Positions 15,852 to 24,839 of a stretch of DNA of 64,000 nucleotides are shown here, one piece after another. Positions within the stretch are counted from its first letter, which is position 1, and the number at the start of each line of letters is the position of its first letter. A model generated the notes under the pieces. That model searched no databases. It was not told where the DNA came from and worked only from the letters and a program-made list of their open reading frames with translations. The DNA is from JASHPR01 sp963844655 (GTDB taxonomy: Bacteria; Actinomycetota; Actinomycetes; Streptosporangiales; Streptosporangiaceae), in assembly GCA_963844655.1 (NCBI GenBank), contig CAWJPA010000009.1, positions 558,001 to 622,000 of the forward strand, read 5' to 3'. The position numbers and the translations under genes are program-made.

Positions 15852-16343
15852 TCAGAGGCGCCGGTACATGATGTGCAGCCCGGTGTAGCCGGTGACCGGA
15901 TGGTTGAAGCCCTCAGGAATGGTGGCCAGGATCCGGAATCCCAGCGCCTGCCACAACGCCACCGCCCGGGTGTTGGTCTCGACCACGGCGTTGAACTGCA
16001 TCGCGCGATAGCCCTCGGAGCGCGCGCGGTCGATGACGTACTCGCCGAGCGCCCGGCCGGCACCCCGGCCCGAGTGCCGCGGGTCGACCATGAAGCTCGC
16101 GGTCGCCACGTGCGCGGCGGGCCCGCCGTGGTTGGGCCCGCTCTCGGCCGTGCCGAGGATGGTCCCGTCGGCGTCCACGGCCACGACCGTGAAGCCGGCC
16201 TCCCCGTTGCGGAACCAGCCGTCGCGCGCCACGTCCCCGGCGATGTCCCTGTCCCAGGAGTAGGTCTCGCCCGCCGCGGCGATCGGCTTCATGAAGGCCC
16301 AGATCGCGGGCCAGTCCTCGAGGGTCGCGTCCCTGATTTGCAC
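15852..16343 (-). CDS. GNAT acetyltransferase (phosphinothricin/RimI-like)
   Basis: A compact 163-residue GNAT protein beginning VQIRDATLEDWPAIWAFMK. The acetyl-CoA motif is ASFMVDPRHSGRGAGRALGE, and NTRAVALWQALGFRILATIP is the usual late element. The closing segment GYTGLHIMYRRL fits the group annotated as N-acetyltransferases acting on small amines. The GTG at 16343 follows GGAGGGCAGG. It lies 16 bases after the methyltransferase on the same strand and could be co-transcribed. Substrate unknown. Confidence 0.86.
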   Translation of the reverse strand: MQIRDATLEDWPAIWAFMKPIAAAGETYSWDRDIAGDVARDGWFRNGEAGFTVVAVDADGTILGTAESGPNHGGPAAHVATASFMVDPRHSGRGAGRALGEYVIDRARSEGYRAMQFNAVVETNTRAVALWQALGFRILATIPEGFNHPVTGYTGLHIMYRRL

Positions 16344-16359
16344 GCCGGTCCTGCCCTCC

Positions 16360-17154
16360 CTACGCGAGGATCGCGCAGAGGAGGCGGTTGTCGCCGCGCT
16401 GCCAGAGGGTGCCGACTTCGGCGAAGCCGGCCTTCCGCAGCGCCTCGACGTGCACGGCGAGCCGTCCCGCGGGCGAGCCGTGGTGCTCGCCGTCCAGGTG
16501 CATGCCGTCGCGCTGCGCGGCCAGGCCGGCCAGTGCCGGGTCCGCCCGGGCCGCCTCCCACCAGCCGGCCCAGGTCTCGGCCTCCGCTGCGGGCGGGTGC
16601 CGGCGCTCTTCGCGCTCGACCAGCGCACGGCCGAGGCGGAACAGCGCCGGGGACGCGGCCTGATCCTCGGCCAGATGGTCGCCGTCCAGCAGCAGGCCGC
16701 CAGGCCGCAGCACGGTGGCCACCTCGGCGTACACCGCGGCCAGCGCGCCGGCGGTGAGCCAGTGCAGTGCGGTGGTGCTGACCACAGCGTCGGCCGGGCG
16801 GTCCAGCCCGAGCGCGGCGGTCCAGCCCGGGTCGCGCAGGTCGTGGCCGGCGAAGCGCAGTCCCGGCCGGCCCGCCCACGCGGCCCGGGCCAGCGTGAGC
16901 AGCAGCGGGTCGGCGTCGACGCCGATCACCGTGGCCCCGGGGATCCGGTCCAGCAGCCGCACGCTGAGCGAGCCGGGCCCGCAGCCGATGTCGAGCACCA
17001 GCGGGTCGTCCCGGCCCGTCCCCTCGGCGACCGCGTCGATCAGCGCGGTGAAACGCTCCTCCCGGTCGGGCATGTATCGCTGCTGCTGCGCGTCCCAGCG
17101 GCCGACCCAGGCCGCGGCCTCGCCCGGGCTCAGTACCGGCGTGTCCGTCTCCAC
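16360..17154 (-). CDS. Class I SAM-dependent methyltransferase
   Basis: The 264-residue protein has the SAM-binding motif LVLDIGCGPGSLSVRLLD at about 53-70, the acidic ribose-binding residue in VIGVDADPLL, and further Rossmann elements near DAVVSTTALHWL. This HWL post-motif is common in trans-aconitate/ubiquinone-type methyltransferases acting on small molecules. The downstream GNAT and upstream MATE genes lie on the same strand. Substrate cannot be assigned. Confidence 0.86.
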   Translation of the reverse strand: METDTPVLSPGEAAAWVGRWDAQQQRYMPDREERFTALIDAVAEGTGRDDPLVLDIGCGPGSLSVRLLDRIPGATVIGVDADPLLLTLARAAWAGRPGLRFAGHDLRDPGWTAALGLDRPADAVVSTTALHWLTAGALAAVYAEVATVLRPGGLLLDGDHLAEDQAASPALFRLGRALVEREERRHPPAAEAETWAGWWEAARADPALAGLAAQRDGMHLDGEHHGSPAGRLAVHVEALRKAGFAEVGTLWQRGDNRLLCAILA

Positions 17155-17208
17155 CCTCGCCTCTCCTTTCCTGCGTTTCCCTGCTCCGGCCAGCCTGCGC
17201 GGCCGCGG

Positions 17209-18651
17209 TCAGCGGCGGACCGCGCCGGTCACCAGCCACGCGTCGCCCCGGGCGCGCAGCACCAGCGTGACGAACCTGGCCAGCAGCCAGAGGCTGTAGG
17301 CCAGCCACAGCGCGACCAGGCCGCCGTGCAGCACGGGCACCAGCAGGACCACGGGCAGGTACACCGCCAGCGTCACGACCCCGGCCCAGGCCAGGTAGTT
17401 CTGGTCGCCCGCGCCGATCAGCACCCCGTCGAGCACGAAGACCACGCCGGAGACCGGCTGCTGCAGCGCCGCCACCACCAGCACGGCCAGCAGCAGCCCG
17501 CGCACCTGCGGCGTGACCGCGAACAACCCGGGCAGCAGCGGCCGGGTCAGCAGCAGAAGCAGGCAGAAGCCTGCCCCGTACACCGCGCCCCAGCCGATCA
17601 TGCGGTTGGTGGCGGCCCGGGCCCCGGCGACGTCACCCGCGCCGAGGCAGCGCCCGGTGATCGCCTGGCCCGCGATCGCGATCGCGTCGAGCGCGAACGT
17701 GAGCAGGATCCAGATCCGGAATGCGATCTGGTGCGCCGCGATCGCCGCGTTGCCCTGCCGCGCGGCCACGGCCGTGGTCACCACGAGCGCCACCTGCAGG
17801 GCCAGCGTGCGCACGATGAGCCCGGCCGCCGCGGTTGCGGACGTGCGCAGGCCGGCCCGGTCCACGGCCAGGCCGACCCCGGCGCGGCGGGCGCCCCGCG
17901 CGATCACCGCGAGGTACACACAGGCGCCTGCGGTCTGCGCGATGACGGTGCCTGACGCCGACCCGGCCAGCCCCCATCCCAGGCCAAGCACGAACGTCGC
18001 GTTCAGCGCGATGTTGACCGCGTTCGCGGCCACCGCCACGGCCAGCGGCGTGCGCGTGTCCTGCAGGCCGCGCAGCACCCCGGTGCCGGCCAGGATCAGC
18101 AGCATGGACGGCGCGCCGAACAGACTGATCCGCAGGTAGGTGACGGCGCCGTGGCTGACCTCGGGCGTAGCGCCGAAAACCCGGACGATCTCCGGCGCGA
18201 GCGGCCAGGCGACCGCCAGCACAACGGCGCCGATCGCCACCGCCAGCCAGATCCCGTCGATGCCCTGTTTGATCGCGGCGTGCCGGTTGCCCGCGCCCAG
18301 CTGACGGGCCACCGCCGCGGTGGTCCCGTAGGCCAGGAAGATCGAGATGCTGACCAGGGTGGTGAGCGCCTGGCTGGCCACGCCGAGCGCGCCGAGCGGC
18401 ACGGTGCCGATCCGGCCGACGATCGCGGAGTCGGCCAGCAGCAGCAGCGGCTCGGCGACCAGCGCGCCGAACGCGGGAACGGCCAGCCGCAGGATGTCCC
18501 GGTCCACGTCGTTGCGGCCCGGCCAGGCCCAGCCGCTACGCCGGGACCAGCGGCCCGCCGTTTCCGGCCGGCCGGCCACGCGGGCCGGGTCGGCCGGGGG
18601 CGGCACGAGACTCCCGGCCGCTGGCTGCTCTGTCGCCGCCTGGTCTGTCAA
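17209..18651 (-). CDS. MATE family multidrug efflux transporter (DinF-like)
   Basis: The 480-residue inner-membrane protein shows the two-fold repeat and 12 hydrophobic helices of MATE transporters, which expel cationic drugs using H+ or Na+. Typical segments are RLAVPAFGALVAEPLLLLAD in the first helix and TLVSISIFLAYGTTA. The first 45 residues are polar and cytoplasmic. The start is uncertain: TTG at 18651 has no ribosome site, and GTG codons follow within the polar leader. A 20-bp perfect inverted repeat begins 12 bases upstream, shared with the divergent CGNR gene, so joint control by that regulator is likely. Confidence 0.88.
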   Translation of the reverse strand: MTDQAATEQPAAGSLVPPPADPARVAGRPETAGRWSRRSGWAWPGRNDVDRDILRLAVPAFGALVAEPLLLLADSAIVGRIGTVPLGALGVASQALTTLVSISIFLAYGTTAAVARQLGAGNRHAAIKQGIDGIWLAVAIGAVVLAVAWPLAPEIVRVFGATPEVSHGAVTYLRISLFGAPSMLLILAGTGVLRGLQDTRTPLAVAVAANAVNIALNATFVLGLGWGLAGSASGTVIAQTAGACVYLAVIARGARRAGVGLAVDRAGLRTSATAAAGLIVRTLALQVALVVTTAVAARQGNAAIAAHQIAFRIWILLTFALDAIAIAGQAITGRCLGAGDVAGARAATNRMIGWGAVYGAGFCLLLLLTRPLLPGLFAVTPQVRGLLLAVLVVAALQQPVSGVVFVLDGVLIGAGDQNYLAWAGVVTLAVYLPVVLLVPVLHGGLVALWLAYSLWLLARFVTLVLRARGDAWLVTGAVRR

Positions 18652-18663
18652 TGGCTGCCGTCA

Positions 18664-18728
18664 CTAGTTTCGTTACTGTCGAACGTCTGCGTCACTGGCT
18701 ATTATTATTTCGACAGTAACGAAACTAG
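18664..18728. promoter_or_regulatory. Double operator: 20-bp perfect inverted repeat between MATE and CGNR genes
   Basis: CTAGTTTCGTTACTGTCGAA (18664-18683) is repeated exactly as its reverse complement at 18709-18728, separated by 25 AT-richer bases. Each arm is itself a dyad, TTCG-N7-CGAA, with centres 40 bases apart, nearly four helical turns. The arrangement suggests two dimer-binding sites that control both divergent genes, probably by the CGNR protein. As RNA it would also form a 20-bp hairpin next to the MATE start. Confidence 0.7.
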
Positions 18729-18750
18729 GCGCGAGGACGTAACTGGTCAA

Positions 18751-19362
18751 GTGAATTTCACCAGTCACATGGATGCGGTCGTGACCGTGGCGGTCCGGCT
18801 GGCCAACGCGCTCACCCCCGGTGAGGCGCACGGCAGGCCGTACCTGCCGCCTGGCGGGCGAGCGCTGCCCGCCGCGGTGACCGCGGCGCTGCGCGAAGGC
18901 CGACCCGACACCCGGGACGTGTCGGCGGGCGAGGCCGCGCGGTTCCGCACCGTGGCCGCTGAGATCAGGGAGGTCTTCGACGCGGTGGCGGCCGGGCGCG
19001 CCGACACCGCGGCCGGCCTGGTCAACGGCATGCTGGACCGCACAGGCGCCCGCCCGCGCCTGGACCGGCACGACGGCGAGCCGTGGCACCTGCACTTCCA
19101 CGGAGCCGAGGACTCGCTGGTCACCGGCTGGGCCGCCGGGTGCGCCACCGGGCTGGCCGTGGTGCTCGGCAGCGATCTGCACGGCCGGCTCGGGGTCTGC
19201 ACCGCGCCGCGGTGCGACCGGGTCTACGTCGACACCTCGCGCAACGCGACCCGCCGCTTCTGCTCGACCTCCTGCCAGAACCGGGTCAAGACCGCGGCGT
19301 TCCGCCGCAAGCAGGCCCGGCCGGAAGGTACTCAGCCGAAGAAGATCTCGGCCTCGGCGTAG
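18751..19362 (+). CDS. CGNR zinc-finger (ABATE-type) transcriptional regulator
   Basis: Proteins of this family have an N-terminal stress-response domain and a C-terminal zinc finger that binds DNA. Here the finger reads CTAPRCDRVYVDTSRNATRR then FCSTSCQNR, so the four cysteines are intact and the name-giving CGNR is CQNR. The N-terminal part opens with VTVAVRLANALTPG and PYLPPGG. The frame begins at GTG 18751 or ATG 18769 (203 or 197 residues); I give the longer one. It is divergent from a MATE pump over a large inverted repeat, a classic local-repressor layout. The last 31 bases overlap the phosphofructokinase gene on the other strand. Confidence 0.85.
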   Translation: MNFTSHMDAVVTVAVRLANALTPGEAHGRPYLPPGGRALPAAVTAALREGRPDTRDVSAGEAARFRTVAAEIREVFDAVAAGRADTAAGLVNGMLDRTGARPRLDRHDGEPWHLHFHGAEDSLVTGWAAGCATGLAVVLGSDLHGRLGVCTAPRCDRVYVDTSRNATRRFCSTSCQNRVKTAAFRRKQARPEGTQPKKISASA

Positions 19363-20375
19363 CGTTCCGGCGGCACCAGCTTGAGCTCGCCGGTCGCCGC
19401 GGCGATCGGGACCTGGACGATGTCGGTGCCGCGCAGCGCCACCATGGCGCCGAATGCGCCCGCCGCCACCGCGCGGATCGCGTGCGTGCCGAAGCGGGTG
19501 GCCAGCACCCGGTCGTACGCGGTCGGGGTGCCGCCGCGCTGGATGTGGCCGAGCACGGTCGCGCGGGCCTCCTTGCCCGTGCGCTTCTCGATCTCGCTGG
19601 CCAGCATCTGCCCCACGCCGCCGTAGCGGACGTGGCCGAACGAGTCGCGTTCCTGGGCGGCCAGCGCCTCGTAACCGTCCTTGGGGTGGGCGCCCTCGGC
19701 CACCACCACGATCGGCGCGTACCTGGTCTGGAACCGGTGCTCGACCCACCCGCAGACCTGCTCGATGTCGAACGGCTGCTCCGGGATCAGGATCACGTTC
19801 GCTCCCCCGGCCATCCCCGCGTGCAGCGCGATCCAGCCGGCGTTACGCCCCATCACCTCGACGATCAGCGCCCGGTGATGACTCTCCGCCGTGGTGTGCA
19901 GCCGGTCGATGGCCTCCATCGCGATGTTCACCGCGGTGTCGAAGCCGAATGTGTAGTCGGTGAGGCCGAGGTCGTTGTCGATGGTCTTCGGCACGCCGAC
20001 GACCTTCACGCCCTCCTCGTGCAGCCGCGCCGCGACCCCCAGGGTGTCCTCGCCGCCGATCGCGACCAGCGCGTCGATGCCGAGCTTCGCGAGGTTGTCT
20101 TCGACGCGCTCCAGCCCGGACCGCCCGCCCGCGGCCGCGCTCTCGCCCAGCGGGTTGGTCCGGGACGAGCCGAGAATCGTTCCGCCGCGGGGCAGGATGC
20201 CGCGCACCGCCTGCACGTCCAGGGTCATGGTGTCGCCCTCGAGCGGCCCGCGCCACCCGTCGCGGAACCCGGTGAACTCGTACCCGTACTCATCCACGCC
20301 GGTGCGCACGATGGCGCGGATGACCGCGTTCAGGCCAGGGCAGTCGCCGCCTCCGGTCAGAACTCCGACTCGCAT
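19332..20375 (-). CDS. pfkA: Phosphofructokinase, pyrophosphate-type signature
   Basis: The 347-residue enzyme phosphorylates fructose 6-phosphate to the 1,6-bisphosphate in glycolysis. LTGGGDCPGLNAVIR at the N-terminus, PKTIDNDL, and MGRNAGWIALHAG define the family. The phosphoryl-donor positions read GGEDT (D110) and PKTID (K130), twenty residues apart. Asp at the first and Lys at the second are the residues of PPi-dependent enzymes such as that of Amycolatopsis methanolica; ATP enzymes have Gly at the first. I therefore expect PPi use (EC 2.7.1.90). The ATG at 20375 follows GAGAGGAAG. It is divergent from glpK. Confidence 0.92.
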   Translation of the reverse strand: MRVGVLTGGGDCPGLNAVIRAIVRTGVDEYGYEFTGFRDGWRGPLEGDTMTLDVQAVRGILPRGGTILGSSRTNPLGESAAAGGRSGLERVEDNLAKLGIDALVAIGGEDTLGVAARLHEEGVKVVGVPKTIDNDLGLTDYTFGFDTAVNIAMEAIDRLHTTAESHHRALIVEVMGRNAGWIALHAGMAGGANVILIPEQPFDIEQVCGWVEHRFQTRYAPIVVVAEGAHPKDGYEALAAQERDSFGHVRYGGVGQMLASEIEKRTGKEARATVLGHIQRGGTPTAYDRVLATRFGTHAIRAVAAGAFGAMVALRGTDIVQVPIAAATGELKLVPPERYAEAEIFFG

Positions 20376-20430
20376 GGATCTTCCTCTCGCATGGTCTCCC
20401 TGTCGCGTTTCGCCCGCCACACTAGTGCCC

Positions 20431-21912
20431 ATGAGCGTCCTTGCGATTGACGCCGGAACAACAGGCGTGACTGCCTTGGTCATCACCGCTGACGGCGCGG
20501 TGGCGGGCCGCGGCTATCAGGAGTTTCGCCAGTTTTACCCGGAGCCAGGCTGGGTGGAGCACCTGCCGGAGGGTATCTGGCAGGCTACCCAGGCCGCCTG
20601 CGCCCAAGCGCTGGACCAGGCCGGCCGGGACACGGTGAGCTGTGTCGGGATCACCAACCAGCGGGAGACCGCGGTGGTGTGGGACCGGGCCACGCTCGCG
20701 GCGCCGCGCCGGGCCATCGTCTGGCAGGACCGCCGGACGGCGGACATCTGCGCACGCCTGCGCGAGCAGGGTCACGAGGAGCGGGTGACCGCGCTGACCG
20801 GGCTGCGGCTCGACCCGTACTTCACCGCCACGAAGCTGACCTGGCTGGCCGAGAACGAGCCGCAGGTGTGGGCCGGCGTCACCGACGGGTCGCTCGCGGT
20901 GGGCACGGTGGATTCCTACCTGATCGCCCGGCTGACCGGCGGCCGCCGCCACGTCACGGACGCCTCCAACGCGTCGCGGACGCTGCTGTTCGACATCGAG
21001 GCCGGGCAGTGGTCCGCGGAGCTGTGCCAGCTGTTCGGCGTCCCGCCGCACGCGCTGCCCGAGGTGGTCCCGTCGACCGGCCTGGTGGCGCACACCGACC
21101 CGGACGCGTTCGGCGGCCTCGGCCTGCCGGTCGCGGGCATCGCCGGCGACCAGCAGGCGGCCATGTTCGGCCAGGCGTGCTTCTCCCCCGGCGCCACCAA
21201 GTGCACGTACGGGACCGGGTCGTTCGTGCTGTGCAACACCGGCACCTCGATCGTGCGCTCGCAGGCCGGGCTGCTGGCCACGGTGGCGTGGATGGACGGC
21301 TCCGGCGCGCTGACCTACGCGCTCGAGGGATCGGTGTTCGTGACCGGCGCGGTCGTGCAGTGGCTGCGCGACGGGCTCGGCCTGCTCGACAACGCCGCCC
21401 AGAGCGAGGCGCTGGCGCGGTCGGTTCCCGACTCGGGAGGCGTGGTCTTTGTCCCGGCGCTCACCGGGCTGGGGGCGCCGTACTGGGACCCGGACGCGCG
21501 CGGCGCGATGTTCGGCCTGACCCGGGGGACGACCCGGGCACACCTGATCCGCGCCGCGCTGGAGGCGATCGCGTTCGAGGTGCGCGACGTCGCGGACCTG
21601 ATCGCCGCCGAGCCCGCCAGCCCGCCCGCCGGGGACGTGCTCAGGGTCGACGGCGGCGCCAGCGCCAACGACCTGCTCATGCAGGTGCAGGCCAGCCAGC
21701 TCCAGGTGACCGTGGAGCGGCCCGTGGTGGCGGAGACCACCGCACTCGGGGCCGCGTTCCTGGCCGGTCTCGCCACCGGGGTGTGGACGTCACAGGACGA
21801 GCTCGCGGCGACCTGGCAGCTCGACCGCAGGTTCGTGCCCGGAGCCAGGGACGAGCAGGCCTACGCCCGCTGGCGCAACGCCGTGCAGCGCACCATGGGC
21901 TGGGCCCGCTAA
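20431..21912 (+). CDS. glpK: Glycerol kinase
   Basis: GlpK makes glycerol 3-phosphate from glycerol and ATP. The 493-residue protein of the FGGY family begins MSVLAIDAGTTGVTALVI (phosphate loop) and has GITNQRETAVVWDR, the substrate-site segment AIVWQDRRTADIC and YGTGSFVLCNTG. A second phosphate motif lies in RVDGGASANDLLMQ. No glpF or glpD is adjacent. The ATG at 20431 matches the homologous start, although the frame is open upstream. Glycerol 3-phosphate could feed the PlsC-type acyltransferase nearby, but that is general metabolism and not evidence of an operon. Confidence 0.94.
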   Translation: MSVLAIDAGTTGVTALVITADGAVAGRGYQEFRQFYPEPGWVEHLPEGIWQATQAACAQALDQAGRDTVSCVGITNQRETAVVWDRATLAAPRRAIVWQDRRTADICARLREQGHEERVTALTGLRLDPYFTATKLTWLAENEPQVWAGVTDGSLAVGTVDSYLIARLTGGRRHVTDASNASRTLLFDIEAGQWSAELCQLFGVPPHALPEVVPSTGLVAHTDPDAFGGLGLPVAGIAGDQQAAMFGQACFSPGATKCTYGTGSFVLCNTGTSIVRSQAGLLATVAWMDGSGALTYALEGSVFVTGAVVQWLRDGLGLLDNAAQSEALARSVPDSGGVVFVPALTGLGAPYWDPDARGAMFGLTRGTTRAHLIRAALEAIAFEVRDVADLIAAEPASPPAGDVLRVDGGASANDLLMQVQASQLQVTVERPVVAETTALGAAFLAGLATGVWTSQDELAATWQLDRRFVPGARDEQAYARWRNAVQRTMGWAR

Positions 21913-21937
21913 GACTGGCCCGCCAAGGCAGGGTCCG

Positions 21938-23941
21938 CTAAGGCAGGGTCCAGTGCTGCGCGGCCCGCACGGCGCAGCCCACGATCTCCAGCTGGGTGCC
22001 GGCCTGCCCGGCGCCCGGGTCGGCCAGGCACCTGCCCGACCGCGGGTTGACCAGGTGGCCGTTCCCCTTGGCCTGCCACTCCTGGCCGGCCGATGCGTTG
22101 CAGCGCAGCAGCTCGACCTTGGTGCCGGCCGCGGTCCGGCTGCCCGGCACGGTCAGGCACCGGGCCACCGACGTGGCCTTGGTGAGCCTGAGCTGCAGCC
22201 TGCCCGTGGCGTTGGGATAGGCGGTCCAGACCTGGGCCTGGCCCCCGTGGCACGTGTAGATCTGGATCCTGGTGCCGTCGGCAGTGCTGCCGCGCCTGTC
22301 GTCCACGCACTTGCCGGCCAGCTGGGACCGGACCGCGCCGGCCGACGCCACGGACCACAGGAACGACGCCGAGCCCGTCATGCCGGTGCCGTCGGTCGCG
22401 TGCACGGTGACCGAGTAGTACCCCCTGGCCTTCGGCGTGCCGGAGATGACGCCGCCGGTGCTGACCGACAGGCCCGACGGCAGTCCGCTGGCGGTGAACC
22501 GCAGGGTCTGCGCGGAGGCCGAGTCCCTGGCCTTGATCCGCACCGAGGCGATCTTCTTGCCCCTGGCGCTGTGCCGGGTGCCCGGGCTGGTGACGGTGAC
22601 CTTGTGGTCGGTGGCCTGGAACGCGCCCGTGCCGTCGGGGGTGCCCCATCCGGTCGGGCCGTCGAATCCGGTCCTGGCCGTGCACAGGTAGGAGCCGCCG
22701 CACGAGCCGTCGCTGCCCGAGGTGATGTCGTGCAGACGGCTGGTGTGCAGGTACGGGAACTGGGCCGGGTAGGCGCTGGACGCGGGCGGTCCGGCCAGGG
22801 CGTAGGTGGCGGCGATGATCGGGGTGGCCGCGGACGTGCCGCCGAACACCTGCCATCCGTGGTTGCTGCCGTAGGTGTCGTAGACGGCGACCCCGGTGTC
22901 CGGGTTCGCGATGGCGGCCACGTCGTTGTCGGTGCGCCGGGAGCAGCCGGTGTCGGTCTGCCAGGACGGCTTGGCTTCTCGGGCCGAGCAGCCGGAGCCC
23001 GTAGCTCCGGACGCGTCGTTCCAGACGGTTTCGCTCCAGCCGCGCGCCGTGCCGCCGCGGCGGACCAGCGAGGTGCCGCCGACCGACGTCACGTACCTGG
23101 AGGCGGCCGGGTAACCCACGCCGTACCCGGTGTCGCCGCCGGCCGCGGTCAGGGCCACGCCGGGGTGCTTGAAGTAGGCATTGTCGTCCGTGGTGTCGCT
23201 GGCCTGCTCGGGGCCGTTGTAGCTGTTGGACACGAACTTCGCGCCGAGCGAGACCGCCGCGTTCACCCCGGTGCCGAGGTCGCTGATCTCGGCGCTGTTC
23301 GCCTCCACCAGGATGATGCGGCAGTTCGGGCAGATCGCGGACACCATGTCCAGGTCCAGGGACTCCTCCTCGTCCCAGCCGGTCTTGCCCGATGCGCGCG
23401 GCAGCGGGCTGGCCAGGCCATCCTGGTTGACCTGGCGGAAACAGCCGCTGGCCACGGTGCACGGGGGCAGGTGGTACTGGGAGCGGTACAGCCCCAGGTC
23501 CGATGCGGCGTTCGGGTCGTCGAAGGCGTCCACGATCGCGACCGTCTGGCCCCGGCCGGCCGCGGCCGCGGCCTGCGTCAGGCTGTACGCGCTCTGCAGA
23601 TCGGTGGGCCCGTAGCCGGCCGGGACGCTGTCCCTGACCAGGCCCGCGTGGGTCACGCCACTGGTCTGGACCAGGGCCTGGCAGACCTCAAGCCCGGGCG
23701 AGGTCGCGGTGGAGCAGGCGTGCCGGAAGTCCGGGACCGGCGCCGGGTCGGCCGTGCGGGCCGAGCCGGCCAGCGCGCCCGGGGCGGGCAGCACGGTGGC
23801 CGGCAGCCCGGTGGCCAGGAGCACGGGGGTGAGTAACCAGGCGAGCACGAGTCCAGGCGCCCGCCCTGACGCTGACTTCAGCGGCGACGCTGACCTCAGG
23901 GCAGACACCGTGCGGACGCCAAGCTTGCTGATCTTCACCAT
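21938..23941 (-). CDS. Secreted S53 (sedolisin) protease with ricin-type lectin tail
   Basis: The 667-residue exoprotein has a long basic signal region ending in a hydrophobic stretch (LVLAWLLTPVLLATGLPATV). The catalytic domain has the Glu/Asp pair in WDEEESLDLDM and the serine in FGGTSAATPIIAA, the S53 pattern active at acid pH. ADNNAY-like and GYPAASRYVTSVGGTSL segments also fit. An Ig-like domain follows (LPSGLSVSTGGVISGTPKARG), then a beta-trefoil with QVW-like repeats (GGQAQVWTAYP, AGQEWQAKG, AAQHWTLP) for sugar binding. No large separate pro-peptide domain is evident. The ATG at 23941 is preferred to the TTG at 23971. Just after the stop a 15-base copy of the last codons is duplicated. 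Confidence 0.88.
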   Translation of the reverse strand: MVKISKLGVRTVSALRSASPLKSASGRAPGLVLAWLLTPVLLATGLPATVLPAPGALAGSARTADPAPVPDFRHACSTATSPGLEVCQALVQTSGVTHAGLVRDSVPAGYGPTDLQSAYSLTQAAAAAGRGQTVAIVDAFDDPNAASDLGLYRSQYHLPPCTVASGCFRQVNQDGLASPLPRASGKTGWDEEESLDLDMVSAICPNCRIILVEANSAEISDLGTGVNAAVSLGAKFVSNSYNGPEQASDTTDDNAYFKHPGVALTAAGGDTGYGVGYPAASRYVTSVGGTSLVRRGGTARGWSETVWNDASGATGSGCSAREAKPSWQTDTGCSRRTDNDVAAIANPDTGVAVYDTYGSNHGWQVFGGTSAATPIIAATYALAGPPASSAYPAQFPYLHTSRLHDITSGSDGSCGGSYLCTARTGFDGPTGWGTPDGTGAFQATDHKVTVTSPGTRHSARGKKIASVRIKARDSASAQTLRFTASGLPSGLSVSTGGVISGTPKARGYYSVTVHATDGTGMTGSASFLWSVASAGAVRSQLAGKCVDDRRGSTADGTRIQIYTCHGGQAQVWTAYPNATGRLQLRLTKATSVARCLTVPGSRTAAGTKVELLRCNASAGQEWQAKGNGHLVNPRSGRCLADPGAGQAGTQLEIVGCAVRAAQHWTLP

Positions 23942-24104
23942 CGCCCCTTCGCGGCTCGGGAACCGGACCAAGTAGCCATAGGACGACTGTCGGTGCTGGC
24001 CGGTTGACCTGCGAGGACGCTCTCAGCGGGTATCTCCCGTTAAGGCCGTCTGGCGGGAGAGACGGGCCTGGCTGATCGCGCGGGCGGCCGTGGCCGCCGG
24101 GCCC

Positions 24105-24743
24105 TCAGTCGCAGCCTTCGATGAACCGGTACATGTACCAGCCCGGGTTCAGCGCCGGCGCGGCGGTCACCATGGCGTTTCGCGCCGCGTGCTCGCCCTC
24201 GCCGGTGTAGGTGTACCGGAACGTGCACTCGTCGTCGCCGTGGCCCGTCGGCCGGCACGACGTCAGCCGCAGGCCGGTGTCGGTGGTGCGCATGCTCTGC
24301 AGCGACGTGAACGACTGGGCGTTGGTGACCGCGTGCAGCGCGGCCGTGTCATCGCTGTTGTAGGCGGCCGCAAGGTAGGCCATGGCCGCCTGAGGCGTGG
24401 CGAAGTGCGGTCCGGTGTACCCCGTGGCCGGGGCCGCCGGGCTCGTGGCCCCGGTGGGCGCCGCCGCCGTGGGCGAGGCGGCCGGCGCGGGCGTGGCAGG
24501 CGCGGGGCTCGCGGCGGGGGCGGCCGCGGCCTGCGGGGCGGCCTTGGCCGCCGCCGTGGCGTGCTGCGTCCGCTGGCCGGCCGAGCTCGCCTGGTGCGGT
24601 GAGCCGATCGCGCACGCCGACACCATGAGCATCAGGCCCGCCGCCCCGGCCAGCGGCACGAGGCTGCGGACCGCGGTCCGGACCGCGGGCCTGCCCGCGG
24701 AGCGGGCGCTGGTCTTCTGGCGGTGGGTAGCTGGACGGTGCAT
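24105..24743 (-). CDS. Predicted lipoprotein with Ala/Pro linker
   Basis: The 212-residue protein has a basic N-terminus, a hydrophobic stretch and the lipobox VSAC with cysteine at residue 44, so it should be lipid-anchored outside the membrane. A low-complexity Ala/Pro linker (about 60-115) leads to a folded C-terminal domain of about 95 residues (FATPQAAMAYLAAAYNSDDT, then CTFRYTYTGEGEH and GWYMYRFIEGCD). Two cysteines in that domain could form a disulfide. GGGGAGG precedes the ATG at 24743. I do not recognise the domain beyond its likeness to small actinobacterial secreted proteins of unknown function. Confidence 0.72.
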   Translation of the reverse strand: MHRPATHRQKTSARSAGRPAVRTAVRSLVPLAGAAGLMLMVSACAIGSPHQASSAGQRTQHATAAAKAAPQAAAAPAASPAPATPAPAASPTAAAPTGATSPAAPATGYTGPHFATPQAAMAYLAAAYNSDDTAALHAVTNAQSFTSLQSMRTTDTGLRLTSCRPTGHGDDECTFRYTYTGEGEHAARNAMVTAAPALNPGWYMYRFIEGCD

Positions 24744-24839
24744 GGTGGCCTCCCCGTGGTTCCCGGCATGCGCCAAGGTCATGAGCGATGGTGCGGCCCA
24801 GGGCGGCCGGGAACAAGGGGAGGTCTCCCCAGCGGCCTG

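Noticed and set aside
18664..18728. The 20-bp inverted repeat as ends of a MITE or insertion sequence
   Set aside because: Only 25 bases lie between the arms, no target duplication is seen, and the placement between divergent pump and regulator genes suits an operator.
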